From positions 1 to 45,752 of the forward strand of contig NZ_BCRM01000015.1 of the NCBI RefSeq assembly GCF_001552595.1: a DNA stretch of 45,752 bases, read 5' to 3'. Below the pieces are notes generated by a model. The model had not been told where the DNA came from. It saw nothing but the letters and a program-made list of their open reading frames with translations, and did no database searches. Position 1 is the first letter of the stretch; the number at the start of each line of letters is the position of its first letter. Both the position numbers and the translations under genes were made by a program. The DNA is from Rhodococcus erythropolis NBRC 15567 (GTDB lineage: Bacteria > Actinomycetota > Actinomycetes > Mycobacteriales > Mycobacteriaceae). Shown piece after piece: positions 1 to 7,746 of the stretch.

Positions 1-578
1 GACGCGACACCGTCGCGCTTCGTCTGGAGAAGGGCGTCGAGGTGTTGGTGAACAACGCCGGATTCGGTACCTCCGGCGAGTTCTGGACTGCAGATCCGGC
101 GCTTCTTCAGTCTCAACTCGACGTCAACGTCACCGCCGTGATGCGGCTGACCCGTGCGGCGCTGCCCAGCATGATCGCGTCGGCGCACGGAACGATTGTC
201 AATGTGGCGAGCGTCGCGGGCCTGCTGTCCGGCCGGGGTTCGACGTATTCGGCAAGCAAGGCCTATGTCATCTCGTTCACCGAAGGGCTTTCCGGCGGGT
301 TGGCCGGGACGGGAGTGCGCGTTCAGGCGCTGTGCCCGGGCTTCATCCGCACCGAGTTCCACGAGCGTGCGGGCATCGAGATGTCCACGATCCCCAAGCC
401 GATGTGGTTGAGCGTCGACCAGGTGGTTGCGGCGTCGATGAAGGATCTCGGTGACGACAAGGTCATCAGCATTCCGGGAATTCAGTACAAGGTCCTCACG
501 ACGGCCGGGCGTCTGGTTCCCAAGGGGCTGGTTCGCCGGTTGACCAACATCGTTGGACGAGGCCGCGGGCGCACGTAG
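1..578 (+). CDS. SDR-family oxidoreductase, 3' part
   Basis: The reading frame is open from base 3 to a TAG at 576-578 and enters from outside the window, so the N-terminal cofactor-binding motif (TGxxxGxG) is not seen. What remains is typical of a classical short-chain dehydrogenase: NNAGFG after a hydrophobic strand (LVNNAG), the catalytic Ser in NVASVAG, and the YSASK pair that supplies catalytic Tyr and Lys. The family uses NAD(P)H to reduce or oxidise carbonyl/hydroxyl groups; the substrate cannot be read from the sequence. The C-terminus ([20 protein letters not shown]) is basic, as in a membrane-associated subgroup of actinobacterial SDRs. It lies upstream of pyrE in the same direction but is separated from it by a tandem repeat. 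Confidence 0.9.
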   Translation, partial: RDTVALRLEKGVEVLVNNAGFGTSGEFWTADPALLQSQLDVNVTAVMRLTRAALPSMIASAHGTIVNVASVAGLLSGRGSTYSASKAYVISFTEGLSGGLAGTGVRVQALCPGFIRTEFHERAGIEMSTIPKPMWLSVDQVVAASMKDLGDDKVISIPGIQYKVLTTAGRLVPKGLVRRLTNIVGRGRGRT

Positions 579-630
579 CCCAGAGGCAGCAGCCGAACGT
601 AGCCCAGAGGCAGAAGCCGAACATAAGCCA
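573..630. repeat. 24-bp tandem repeat, 2.4 copies, between SDR and pyrE
   Basis: Two units of 24 bp (573-596 and 597-620) differ at one position (CAGCAG versus CAGAAG), followed by a partial third unit (621-630). The first copy contains the SDR stop codon. The array ends just before the presumed pyrE promoter. It does not form a good hairpin, so it is not an obvious terminator. Confidence 0.85.
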
Positions 631-652
631 GTGGTCGGTAGGCTGAGCACTC

Positions 653-1186
653 ATGAGCGATCGTGAGGATTTGGCTGCGCTGGTGCGCGAATTGGCTGTT
701 GTACACGGAAAGGTGACGCTGTCTTCGGGCAAGGAAGCCGACTACTACGTCGACCTTCGCCGCGCGACACTTCACCACAAGGCGGCGCCGCTGATCGGCT
801 CGCTGCTGCGTGAACTGGTCGCGGACTGGGATTTCGACGCAGTCGGAGGTTTGACGATGGGCGCCGATCCGGTTGCGATGGCGGTGATGCACGCTCCCGG
901 ACGCCCGATCGACGCGTTTGTCGTTCGCAAGGCTGCGAAGGCTCATGGGATGCAGCGTCAGATCGAGGGCCCGGACATCGTGGGCAAGCGTGTCCTGGTT
1001 GTCGAGGACACGACCACGACGGGCAATTCTCCGTTGACAGCAGTGAAGGCTCTGCGCGAGGCAGGGGCCACAGTGGTCGGAGTCGCTACCGTCGTCGATC
1101 GCGCGACGGGTGCGGACGCGATTATCGGTGCCGAGGGCGTCGAGTACCGATCGCTGCTGGGCCTGGAAGATCTGAACCTGAGCTGA
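653..1186 (+). CDS. pyrE: Orotate phosphoribosyltransferase PyrE
   Basis: Catalyses orotate + PRPP to orotidine 5'-monophosphate, the fifth step of de novo pyrimidine synthesis, in the cytoplasm. The 177-residue protein has the flexible-loop motif RKAAKAHG (92-99), which carries the catalytic lysine, and the PRPP-binding loop VLVVEDTTTTGNS (114-126), where family members usually have an acidic pair; here it is V-E-D. Length is right for the short actinobacterial form. The ATG at 653 follows a TAGGCT -10-like hexamer (639-644) by only eight bases and has no Shine-Dalgarno sequence, suggesting a leaderless mRNA. Followed at once by a strong hairpin. The M. tuberculosis counterpart (Rv0382c) lies in the same region as the spoU-like and fba genes, as here. 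Confidence 0.96.
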   Translation: MSDREDLAALVRELAVVHGKVTLSSGKEADYYVDLRRATLHHKAAPLIGSLLRELVADWDFDAVGGLTMGADPVAMAVMHAPGRPIDAFVVRKAAKAHGMQRQIEGPDIVGKRVLVVEDTTTTGNSPLTAVKALREAGATVVGVATVVDRATGADAIIGAEGVEYRSLLGLEDLNLS

Positions 1187-1188
1187 CG

Positions 1189-1237
1189 CCCCGTGAGTGG
1201 TTAAGGGGTCCCTGCACTCCTCAACCACTCACAGGGG
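1189..1237. terminator. Bidirectional hairpin terminator / dispersed palindrome copy 1
   Basis: A long inverted repeat: left arm CCCCGTGAGTGGTT (1189-1202), right arm AACCACTCACAGGGG (1223-1237, one bulged A). It fills the whole gap between the converging pyrE and MFS genes. A close relative of this palindrome lies at 34509-34558, also directly behind a TGAC stop context, so this is probably a dispersed repeat family used as a terminator. Confidence 0.85.
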
Positions 1238-2488
1238 TCAGTCGCCTACGGTGACGGCGAGTGCTTCGTCGACGCTGTGCGGCGCGGGATCGTGGTCGTC
1301 GACGTGTGCGAGGACCTTGCGTCCGCTCGACAGGACGAACACAGCGGCGAGGGTGAGCACCGCGCCGACCCAGAACGGCATGTGGACGTTGGACTCGCCG
1401 AGCTTGCCGGCTACCCACGGAGCTGCGGCGCCGCCGACGAATCGAACGAAGCTGTAGGCAGCCGAGGCGGTCGACCGTTCCACGGGAGCCGAGATCATGA
1501 CGGTTTCGGTGATGAGTGTGTTGTTCACGCCGAGGAACAACCCGGCGAGGACGACACCCACGATCAAGACGATCTTGTTCTCGGTGAAGAGCGCCATCAT
1601 GCCGAGGTCGAGTGCGAACAGTGTCAGCGCCAGCATCATCATCGGTAGTGTGCCGAAGCGTCGTTGCAGGCGAGGGGCGAGGAAAACCGACGAGATCGCC
1701 AGCATCAGGCCCCAGCCGAAGAAGATGAATCCGATCGGGTACGCCCCCATGTCGAGGGGGAACGGTGTGTACGCGAGCAGCGTGAAGAATCCGTAGTTGT
1801 AGAGCAGCGCGGTGATGGCAACGGTGAGTAGCCCGCGGTGTCGCAGCGCCTGGAAGGGCGCAGCGATGGACGTGTGGTGTTCGGGCTTGGGTGCGCTCGG
1901 AAGCATCACGACGATGAGAATGAAAGCAACCGCCATCAGGGCTGCGACGCCGAAGAACGGTGCGCGCCAGCTGATGTCACCGAGAACGCCGCCGACCAGC
2001 GGTCCGACCGCGATACCGATGCCCAGTGCAGCCTCGTAGAGGATGATCGCCCGTGCGACGCCGCCGCTGGCCGCGCCGACGATGGCCGCCAATGCCGTTG
2101 CGATGAAGAGTGCATTGCCCAGTCCCCAGCCGGCACGGAATCCGACGATCTGGCCGATGGTGCTGGAAGCGCCTGCCAGAGAGGCGAACACGATGATGAT
2201 GGCAAGGCCTACAAGAAGTGTTTTCTTGGCGCCGATGCGGCTGGACACCACACCGGTGATGAGCATGGCCACGCCGGTGACGAGCATGTAGCTGGTGAAC
2301 AGGAGCGAAACCTGCGACGGTGTGGCGTCGAGTTGTTCGCCGATCGGCTTGAGGATCGGATCGACCAATCCGATGCCCATGAAGGCGATGACGCTGGCAA
2401 AGGCTACCGCCCACACCGCTTTCGGTTGTTTCAGGAGGCTCGGCGGAGCCTCGTTCTGGTGCGTTGATGTCGCGGTCGTGTTGCTCAC
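1238..2488 (-). CDS. MFS transporter (DHA1-like drug efflux)
   Basis: A 416-residue, 12-helix major facilitator, probably a proton-coupled exporter in the cytoplasmic membrane. About 25 N-terminal residues are polar (Ser/Thr/Gln rich), then hydrophobic segments follow at regular spacing; the helix 2-3 loop carries SSRIGAKKTLL, the MFS motif A region, and helix 5 has the GPLVGG pattern of drug:H+ antiporters. I placed the start at the GTG at 2488: AAAGGAGG ends about six bases upstream, whereas the GTG at 2494 lies inside that Shine-Dalgarno sequence. It is the last gene of a leftward TetR-MarR-MFS cassette, 29 bp behind marR, and is probably the target of one or both regulators. Substrate unknown. 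Confidence 0.9.
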   Translation of the reverse strand: MSNTTATSTHQNEAPPSLLKQPKAVWAVAFASVIAFMGIGLVDPILKPIGEQLDATPSQVSLLFTSYMLVTGVAMLITGVVSSRIGAKKTLLVGLAIIIVFASLAGASSTIGQIVGFRAGWGLGNALFIATALAAIVGAASGGVARAIILYEAALGIGIAVGPLVGGVLGDISWRAPFFGVAALMAVAFILIVVMLPSAPKPEHHTSIAAPFQALRHRGLLTVAITALLYNYGFFTLLAYTPFPLDMGAYPIGFIFFGWGLMLAISSVFLAPRLQRRFGTLPMMMLALTLFALDLGMMALFTENKIVLIVGVVLAGLFLGVNNTLITETVMISAPVERSTASAAYSFVRFVGGAAAPWVAGKLGESNVHMPFWVGAVLTLAAVFVLSSGRKVLAHVDDHDPAPHSVDEALAVTVGD

Positions 2489-2517
2489 GGCCACCTCCTT
2501 TTTCAGTGGTGGGTATT

Positions 2518-2961
2518 TCAGCTGGGGTCGGAAGTCTTGATGATGGACCGCAATTCGGACAATCCGTCGGCCAGTTTCTTGATCTGCTCGGGCCCGAGTT
2601 CGACGAAGTGGGGGACTAGAGCGTCGGCGATCTCGTTTCGGCCGTCGTTCAGGATCTTTCGACCCTTCTCGGTCATGGCGACGCGCACTGCGCGGGCGTC
2701 CTCCGGGTCGGCGCGGCGTTCGACGTAACCGTTCTCGCCGAGTTTGCGCAGTAGGGCAGTGGCAGAGGGCTGCGAGCTTCTGTCGAGTCGAGCGAAATCG
2801 CTGATCCGCATTTCGCCGTATTCCTCGAGGAGTGAGAGCGCGCGCAGCCAGGCGCGTGGGTACTGATCGGACGCGAAAGAACCTGCCAGCTTCGCGAAGC
2901 GGTGCGTGTTGCTCACGAGGTTGACGAGTAGTTCGTGCAGTTGCTGCTCTTCATCTGTCAC
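2518..2961 (-). CDS. MarR-family transcriptional regulator
   Basis: A 147-residue winged-helix protein: N-terminal dimerisation helix (about 1-40), recognition region ISDFARLDRSSQPSATALLRKLGENGYVERR (about 53-83), the wing motif DPEDARAVRVAMTEKGR (about 85-101), and a C-terminal helix. MarR proteins are usually ligand-released repressors of adjacent efflux genes; here the next gene is an MFS pump. The start is a GTG at 2961; there is no Shine-Dalgarno sequence. A 21-bp imperfect palindrome lies 12 bp upstream, the likely autoregulatory operator. It sits between tetR (33 bp upstream) and the MFS gene. Confidence 0.92.
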   Translation of the reverse strand: MTDEEQQLHELLVNLVSNTHRFAKLAGSFASDQYPRAWLRALSLLEEYGEMRISDFARLDRSSQPSATALLRKLGENGYVERRADPEDARAVRVAMTEKGRKILNDGRNEIADALVPHFVELGPEQIKKLADGLSELRSIIKTSDPS

Positions 2962-2972
2962 GAAAAATATTA

Positions 2973-2993
2973 TTGCATAGGGTAACTATGTAA
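2973..2993. promoter_or_regulatory. Probable MarR operator
   Basis: Inverted repeat TTGCATAG / CTATGTAA (7 of 8 bases paired) with a 5-bp centre, in an AT-rich patch directly ahead of the marR GTG start. On the minus strand a TTGATT hexamer overlaps it, so a bound dimer would block polymerase. The assignment to this MarR protein is inferred from position. Confidence 0.6.
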
Positions 2994-2994
2994 A

Positions 2995-3558
2995 TCAACG
3001 AGTCCGTAAAAGGTGGTCCGTCACACTCGTGGTGACCAGTGCCGCGATGTCGAGGCCGGGTGCAACGAGCGCGAGGCTTCGATTTGCCGCCAGCACTGCG
3101 ATGCCGTGGGTTCCGGTCCAGATGTTCACTGCAGAGTTGGTGGGATCGGACGCGTCGGCCTCTTCGGTCAAGGCTTGCAGGGCGGCGAAGAGCGGGAGTG
3201 ACGACTCTCGGAGGTTGCTGCCGGTGCCCTCGAGGAGGTCGTGGCGAAACATCAACTCGAACATCGCCGGCCGCTCCTGGGCGAATGACACGTATTCGAT
3301 TGCTGCCGAGATCAATCGGCTACGAGCGGGTTGTTTGCCGACGAGTGCCGGCTGGAGTCTTTCGGTGAGATCGCGCAGGCCGTGCGAGGCAATTGCGGCA
3401 AGCAGGCTGTTGTGGGTCGGAAAGTATCTCCGCGGGGCGCCGTGCGACACGCCCGCGCGCCGCGCGATCTCCCGTAGCGTCAGTTCTGTGGCGCCGTCGG
3501 CATCGAGAATCTCGACGCCGGTGGCGACGAGTGTTTCGCGAAGGCTGCTGACAGTCAT
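2995..3558 (-). CDS. TetR-family regulator (WHG-type C-terminal domain)
   Basis: A 187-residue TetR protein. The N-terminal helix-turn-helix is TLREIARRAGVSHGAPRRYF (27-46), with the SHGAPRRYFP pattern typical of the TetR_C_33/WHG subgroup. The rest is an all-helical ligand and dimerisation domain. It reads leftward into marR and the MFS gene and is divergent from the PlsC-type acyltransferase at 3622. Two 15-bp palindromes fill the 63-bp divergent gap, so it probably represses both itself and the acyltransferase. The ligand is unknown; an acyl-CoA or a drug are both possible given the neighbours. Confidence 0.92.
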   Translation of the reverse strand: MTVSSLRETLVATGVEILDADGATELTLREIARRAGVSHGAPRRYFPTHNSLLAAIASHGLRDLTERLQPALVGKQPARSRLISAAIEYVSFAQERPAMFELMFRHDLLEGTGSNLRESSLPLFAALQALTEEADASDPTNSAVNIWTGTHGIAVLAANRSLALVAPGLDIAALVTTSVTDHLLRTR

Positions 3559-3559
3559 G

Positions 3560-3599
3560 GAAGACAGTGTCTACTATTCTCGTCGTAGACACTGTCTAC
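3560..3599. promoter_or_regulatory. Twin TetR operator in divergent promoter
   Basis: Two copies of the palindrome GTAGACASTGTCTAC: 3585-3599 is perfect apart from the central base, 3560-3574 has one mismatch (GAAGACAGTGTCTAC). The centres are 25 bp apart. The left copy touches the tetR ATG and the right copy lies 22 bp before the acyltransferase start, so occupancy would close both promoters. Assignment to the adjacent TetR protein is positional inference. Confidence 0.78.
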
Positions 3600-3621
3600 T
3601 AGACGGAAAAGGTGATGCCCT

Positions 3622-4302
3622 GTGCTCTATTGGCTGTTCAAATACGTTCTGATCGGCCCGGTCCTCTGGCTGTTCGGGCGGCCGACGATCGAGGGGCAGC
3701 ACCACATCCCCAAGAAAGGGCCGGTGATTCTCGCCGGAAACCATCGGGCAGTCGTCGACTCGTTCTTCCTGGTCCTCATGGTGCGCCGACGCATCACCTT
3801 CGTCGCGAAGAGTGAATATTTCACCGGGACCGGTGTGAAGGGCGCGATGCAGCGCTGGTTCTTCGGTGGGGCGGGTCAGGTGCCGATCGACCGTAGCGGC
3901 GCCGATGCCTCCCGTGCGGCATTGGACACGGCCATCGGAATTCTCGACAAAGGCGGAGTCTGGGGGATCTATCCCGAGGGAACTCGATCGCCCGACGGAT
4001 GCCTGTACAAGGGAAAGACCGGAGCGATTCGTGTCGCCTTGGAAACCGGGGCGCCGGTCATTCCCGTCGTCGTGCACGGCGGCGACGCAGTCAACCCGCC
4101 GGGTACGCGGATGTGGCGCTTCAGCAAGGTCCGGATCACGGTAGGGGAGCCGATCGACTTCTCTCGGTACCGCGAACTTCGTGGCTACCAGGCCGTCGTG
4201 CGCGCGGCGACGGATGAATTGATGGCAGTGCTCTGTGACCAGTCGGGGCAGGAATACGTCGATGTCTACGGCGCGGACGTCAAATCCGGCGATGCTGCCT
4301 GA
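3622..4302 (+). CDS. Lysophospholipid acyltransferase (PlsC family)
   Basis: A 226-residue membrane-associated acyltransferase that probably transfers an acyl chain from acyl-CoA to lysophosphatidic acid or another lysolipid. The catalytic HX4D motif is H41-RAVV-D46, the substrate phosphate-binding motif is PEGTRSPDG (118-126), and VIPVVVHG matches the last conserved block. One N-terminal hydrophobic helix (about 2-18) anchors it. The start is a GTG at 3622 with AAAGGTG about eight bases upstream; the ATG at 3614 is out of frame. It is divergent from tetR behind the twin operator and followed 49 bp later by a YhhN-like gene, hinting at a small lipid-remodelling unit. Confidence 0.9.
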   Translation: MLYWLFKYVLIGPVLWLFGRPTIEGQHHIPKKGPVILAGNHRAVVDSFFLVLMVRRRITFVAKSEYFTGTGVKGAMQRWFFGGAGQVPIDRSGADASRAALDTAIGILDKGGVWGIYPEGTRSPDGCLYKGKTGAIRVALETGAPVIPVVVHGGDAVNPPGTRMWRFSKVRITVGEPIDFSRYRELRGYQAVVRAATDELMAVLCDQSGQEYVDVYGADVKSGDAA

Positions 4303-4351
4303 GTGACCCAGTACGGTCGCTGTTGGACGTGTAACCAACAGGAGGATTGTG

Positions 4352-5065
4352 ATGGCGGGCAAGTGGGGCATCGAGCACGCAGTTTTTGCGGCGGCGACGG
4401 CAGCGACGGTGGTCGGGGCAGTGGTCGGTAACGAGCGGGTTCAGCAGATCGCCAAGCCGCTGATTGCACCTGCCTTGGCCGCCCGAGTGCTGCGCAAGCG
4501 TTCGGAGACGGAAACTGCCGATACCGCACTGCTTCTGGCCGGCCTCGCCGCCGCGACCGTCGGCGACGTGTTCATGATCGACCCGGACAACGATGCTCGT
4601 CTGATCAAGGGCGCGTCGTCGTTCGCGGTGATGCAGGCCAGTTACTCGGCTCTTCTCCTGCGCCGCGGGGCACGGCCGACCCGTGCTGCCCTCAAACCCC
4701 GCATCAGCGGTTGGTCGACGGCGTCCGGTCTGCTCCGTGCCAAGGCACCGAGCGTGTCGACGCCGCTCACCGGATACGGATTGATGTTGGGAACCACCTC
4801 GACGTTGTCGGCGGACCCCGCTCTGGCACCGCAGTCCAAGGCCGTGCTCGACGTTGTCGTCCCGAACAAGGATCGACGCTCCTGGCTCGGATTGGGCGGA
4901 GTGCTCTTCACCGCGTCCGACGGGCTGATCGTGGTGCGTCGACTGTTCATCCGCGGGACCGCCGGCCGTGCCGCTGCCGAGGGTGTGATCCTGGCGTCGT
5001 ACGCGGGAGCGCAACTGATGCTGGTGGAGGGCATGTTGGCGCTGGGACGCAAGAAGAGCGTCTAG
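4352..5065 (+). CDS. YhhN-family membrane protein (lysoplasmalogenase-like)
   Basis: A 237-residue polytopic protein that matches the YhhN/TMEM86 pattern: K35-P-L in an early helix, the GD pair in ATVGDVFMIDP (69-78), and SD in LFTASDGLIVVRRLF (185-199), followed by a final helix with GAQLMLVEGML. Animal members hydrolyse the vinyl-ether bond of lysoplasmalogens; the bacterial role is less certain, and the assignment here rests on these weak motifs. AGGAGGATTGTG precedes the ATG at 4352; a GTG three bases earlier is also in frame. It follows the PlsC-type gene in the same direction. Confidence 0.7.
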   Translation: MAGKWGIEHAVFAAATAATVVGAVVGNERVQQIAKPLIAPALAARVLRKRSETETADTALLLAGLAAATVGDVFMIDPDNDARLIKGASSFAVMQASYSALLLRRGARPTRAALKPRISGWSTASGLLRAKAPSVSTPLTGYGLMLGTTSTLSADPALAPQSKAVLDVVVPNKDRRSWLGLGGVLFTASDGLIVVRRLFIRGTAGRAAAEGVILASYAGAQLMLVEGMLALGRKKSV

Positions 5066-5069
5066 TTTT

Positions 5070-5513
5070 TCACGGGCACAGCATGATTCGGTCTCGGTTC
5101 TTCGGGTCCACCATGACGGTGACCGTGGATCCGGGAGTGATCTTGTCTTTGAACTCGGGTCGGATCTCGTACTCGATCCGGCCCGAGTACGAATCGGAAC
5201 CTGGAACCGTGAGGCGGAGTGCGAGCTTGGCCAACTCGCCGTCGACGGTTCGACGCAGGGGTGTGACCTTGTCGATTCGTGCCCACCCTTCGAGGCCGTG
5301 CTTTTCGAGCTTGCGCTCGGCGCGGGTCGGTCGATTGGCCCAGGCCATTCCGAATCCGAGTGCCGAGCCGAAAGCGGCGAGTAGCCCGCCGATCTGATAG
5401 GGCAGAGTGCCAGGTGGGGTGTGCTCGACCAGCCATCCGAGCCACACCGCGAGCACGATCAGATATCCCACCGCGATGAAACACACGGTATGTACGACGC
5501 GACGGTGATTCAT
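5070..5513 (-). CDS. Small two-helix membrane protein, DUF3592-like
   Basis: A 147-residue protein with two hydrophobic helices (about 8-28 and 40-58) followed by a soluble beta-rich domain. The segment GRIEYEIRPEFKDKI through VTVMVDPKNRDRIML resembles the DUF3592 pattern, in which a value is converted through a 'V.YDPxNP' -like turn. Function unknown. I chose the ATG at 5513 because GGAGGAAATCTG precedes it; the longer in-frame extension has the composition of an antisense shadow. It converges with the YhhN-like gene (4-bp gap) and diverges from the SDR gene at 5548 with only 34 bp between start codons. Confidence 0.75.
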   Translation of the reverse strand: MNHRRVVHTVCFIAVGYLIVLAVWLGWLVEHTPPGTLPYQIGGLLAAFGSALGFGMAWANRPTRAERKLEKHGLEGWARIDKVTPLRRTVDGELAKLALRLTVPGSDSYSGRIEYEIRPEFKDKITPGSTVTVMVDPKNRDRIMLCP

Positions 5514-5547
5514 CAGATTTCCTCCACATCCAGGATAGCCTGACCGG

Positions 5548-6330
5548 ATGAGCGAACCGAACGTCTTCATCACCGGTGCTGCGGCTGGAATCGGGCGGGA
5601 GACGTCGCTGTTGTTCGCGCGCAACGGATACCGCGTCGGCGCGTTCGACATCGACGACGCCGGCCTTGCCTCGTTGAAGGCCGAGATCGACGGTTTCGGT
5701 GGCAGCGTCGTGACGGGTGTCCTGGACGTCACCGATCCGGTGGGATGGGCGCAGTGTCTGGCCGATTTTGCCGGGGAGTCCGGGCGTCTGGACATCCTGA
5801 TCAACAATGCGGGCGTGCTCTCCTCGGGACGGTTCGAGGATATTTCTCTTGCGGCGCATCGCCGAATGGTCGACATCAACATCACCGGCACCCTCAACGG
5901 CACGCACACGGCTTTCCCGTACCTCCGCGATACCGTCGGCGCTCAGGTGGTCAATCTGTGCTCCGCTTCGGCGATCTACGGCCAGCCCGAACTGGCGACG
6001 TACGGTGCAACCAAGTTCGCGATCCGCGGCCTGACCGAGGCGCTCGATCTGGAATGGGCACAGCACGACATCCGTGTTCTCGCGCTCTGGCCGTTGTTCG
6101 TCCAGACCGCGATGGTCACTGGAATGGACACCGGAGCCACCAGATCGTTGGGTATCAAGCTGACTGCCACCGACGTCGCGAAGGAGCTGTGGGCGGCCAC
6201 ACGCGGCGCCGGATGCGTACACAAGGTTCACTACCCGGTCGGAACTCAGGCAAAGCTCTTTCTCAGTGCGTCGCGGTTCTCGCCCGCGTGGCTCTCACGG
6301 CTGATGAACAAGCGCGTCACCAGCACTTAG
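5548..6330 (+). CDS. SDR-family oxidoreductase
   Basis: A complete 260-residue classical short-chain dehydrogenase. The nucleotide-binding loop TGAAAGIG is at 9-16, D61 in LDVTD contacts the adenine, NNAG is at 86-89, the catalytic Ser is in LCSASAIYG (about 139-141), and Y152-GAT-K156 completes the active site. An acidic residue after beta-2 (FDIDD, 33-37) favours NAD(H) over NADP(H). The C-terminal half ends in a basic tail. The substrate is not evident. Divergent from the DUF3592-like gene and followed by the lipoprotein gene in the same direction. Confidence 0.93.
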   Translation: MSEPNVFITGAAAGIGRETSLLFARNGYRVGAFDIDDAGLASLKAEIDGFGGSVVTGVLDVTDPVGWAQCLADFAGESGRLDILINNAGVLSSGRFEDISLAAHRRMVDINITGTLNGTHTAFPYLRDTVGAQVVNLCSASAIYGQPELATYGATKFAIRGLTEALDLEWAQHDIRVLALWPLFVQTAMVTGMDTGATRSLGIKLTATDVAKELWAATRGAGCVHKVHYPVGTQAKLFLSASRFSPAWLSRLMNKRVTST

Positions 6331-6397
6331 TCGACCACACGATAGAGTGCACTGTCGGCTGTTGCTGGGCCAAGATGACGTGTGTGGAGGTAGTCGG

Positions 6398-6997
6398 GTG
6401 GTTCGTGTTCGGGTGGGGTTCGTCTTGTTGGGCGTCGGGTCGGCGCTCGTGCTCGCAGGGTGCGGCGGGGAGGCGGATTCAGCGCCGACCGTAGCGGCGC
6501 AGCCAAGTTCGACCACCACTACCGCAGTGCCGACGACAACCACCACCGTCGCGCCCGTCGTCCCCACGACCACCGAACCACCGACCACGACGCTGCCACC
6601 GACGACGACGCTCACGGACGTGCAGTTCGAGCGCAACGAGTCGTACTACTTCACCACTCCCGACGGGAACTTCCAGTGCGGCATCATCAAGTTGCCCACC
6701 AGAATCGAAGCCGGGTGCGAGGGAACGACCACTCCGGTTCCGCCGCGGCCGGAGAGCTGCATGGTCAACTGGGGCAACGGTATTCGCGTCACCGACGAGG
6801 GTGAGGGTGCTTTCATGTGTTCGGGCGGAGAGGTGTACACCTCGGGCGGTCCCGACGCCGATCCGGTGTTGGCGGCCGGTCAACCGCTGAGCAAACTGGG
6901 TTTCACCTGTACGACCACCGCGACAGACGTCTCGTGTGTCAACGATCAGACCACGCACGGCTTCACGGTGGCTGCAGATTCCAACGAGGTGTACTGA
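6398..6997 (+). CDS. Secreted lipoprotein with Thr/Pro-rich linker
   Basis: A 199-residue precursor with a lipoprotein signal: basic start (VVRVRV), hydrophobic core, lipobox L19-A-G-C22. Mature Cys22 would be lipidated and anchored to the outer face of the membrane. Residues about 35-70 are almost only Thr, Pro and Val, a flexible wall-spanning linker or mannosylation target in actinobacteria. The folded domain has several Cys residues (FQCGII, EAGCEG, ESCMVN, FMCSGG, FTCTTT, VSCVND), likely three disulfides. GTG 6398 was chosen because GGAGGT lies seven bases upstream and it starts exactly at the signal peptide. The stop overlaps the next start (TGATG), so expression is coupled to the methylase. 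Function unknown. Confidence 0.85.
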   Translation: MVRVRVGFVLLGVGSALVLAGCGGEADSAPTVAAQPSSTTTTAVPTTTTTVAPVVPTTTEPPTTTLPPTTTLTDVQFERNESYYFTTPDGNFQCGIIKLPTRIEAGCEGTTTPVPPRPESCMVNWGNGIRVTDEGEGAFMCSGGEVYTSGGPDADPVLAAGQPLSKLGFTCTTTATDVSCVNDQTTHGFTVAADSNEVY

Positions 6998-7689
6998 TGA
7001 CCGAAGTCGCAGCCGACGACGTCTCCGGTGGGGCCGGTGAACCGGGACCCACCGAGTGGGGCGAGAACCCCAACGGCGTCGGGCCGTGGGCCGAGGGGCA
7101 CGACACGGAACCGCCGACAGACGAGCGCTACGACCCCGTACTCCTCGCCGAGGGTGATCGTCGAAACGTCTTGGACGAGTACCGGTACTGGACGCGGGAA
7201 GCGATAGTCGAGGACATCGACTCGCGCCGTCACACGATGCATGTCGCCATCGAAAACTTCGCGCACGACGCCAATATCGGCACGGTGGTCCGCACGGCAA
7301 ACGCGTTTGCTGCGGCCGCGGTCCACATCGTGGGGCGTCGGCGCTGGAATCGGCGGGGCGCCATGGTGACCGATCGATACCAACACATCGTTCACCACGC
7401 CGACATCAGCGAGCTCGTCGAGTACGCCCGTGAGAATTCACTCACGATCGTTGCCGTCGACAACACCCCGGGGTCGGTGCCGCTGGAAACGGCAAGCCTG
7501 CCGCGAGAGTGCATCCTGCTGTTCGGTCAAGAAGGGCCCGGAGTGACCGAACATGCGAAAGAGGTTGCGTCCATGACGGTCTCGATCGCACAATTCGGGT
7601 CGACTCGCAGCATCAACGCCGGTGTCGCGGCCGGCATTGCGATGCACGCGTGGGTACGTGAGCATGCCGATCTCGCCGATTCCCGCTGA
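6997..7689 (+). CDS. TrmH/SpoU-family RNA 2'-O-methyltransferase
   Basis: A 230-residue SPOUT methyltransferase. Motif 1 is NIGTVVRTANAFAAAAVHIVG (93-113), motif 2 LLFGQEGPGV (174-183), motif 3 STRSINAGVAAGIAMHAW (202-219); together they form the knotted SAM site. The family methylates ribose 2'-OH of tRNA or rRNA. About 60 acidic, Pro/Gly-rich residues precede the domain. The ATG overlaps the lipoprotein stop codon. M. tuberculosis Rv0380c, near pyrE, appears to be the counterpart. The exact nucleotide target cannot be told. Confidence 0.92.
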   Translation: MTEVAADDVSGGAGEPGPTEWGENPNGVGPWAEGHDTEPPTDERYDPVLLAEGDRRNVLDEYRYWTREAIVEDIDSRRHTMHVAIENFAHDANIGTVVRTANAFAAAAVHIVGRRRWNRRGAMVTDRYQHIVHHADISELVEYARENSLTIVAVDNTPGSVPLETASLPRECILLFGQEGPGVTEHAKEVASMTVSIAQFGSTRSINAGVAAGIAMHAWVREHADLADSR

Positions 7690-7746
7690 TCTCGCTCGCG
7701 AATTCCGGCTAGCGCGTAGCGCCTCGACCAGACAGGATAGGTAGTT

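Noticed and set aside
482..1228. 248-codon minus-strand frame over pyrE
   Set aside because: Antisense to the clear pyrE gene; its Leu/Pro/Gly repeats are the reverse reading of the 24-bp repeat.
5062..6231. 389-codon minus-strand frame over the SDR gene
   Set aside because: Antisense to an SDR with all active-site motifs; composition is Arg/His/Pro-rich shadow sequence. Only the separate frame ending at 5070 holds a real small gene.
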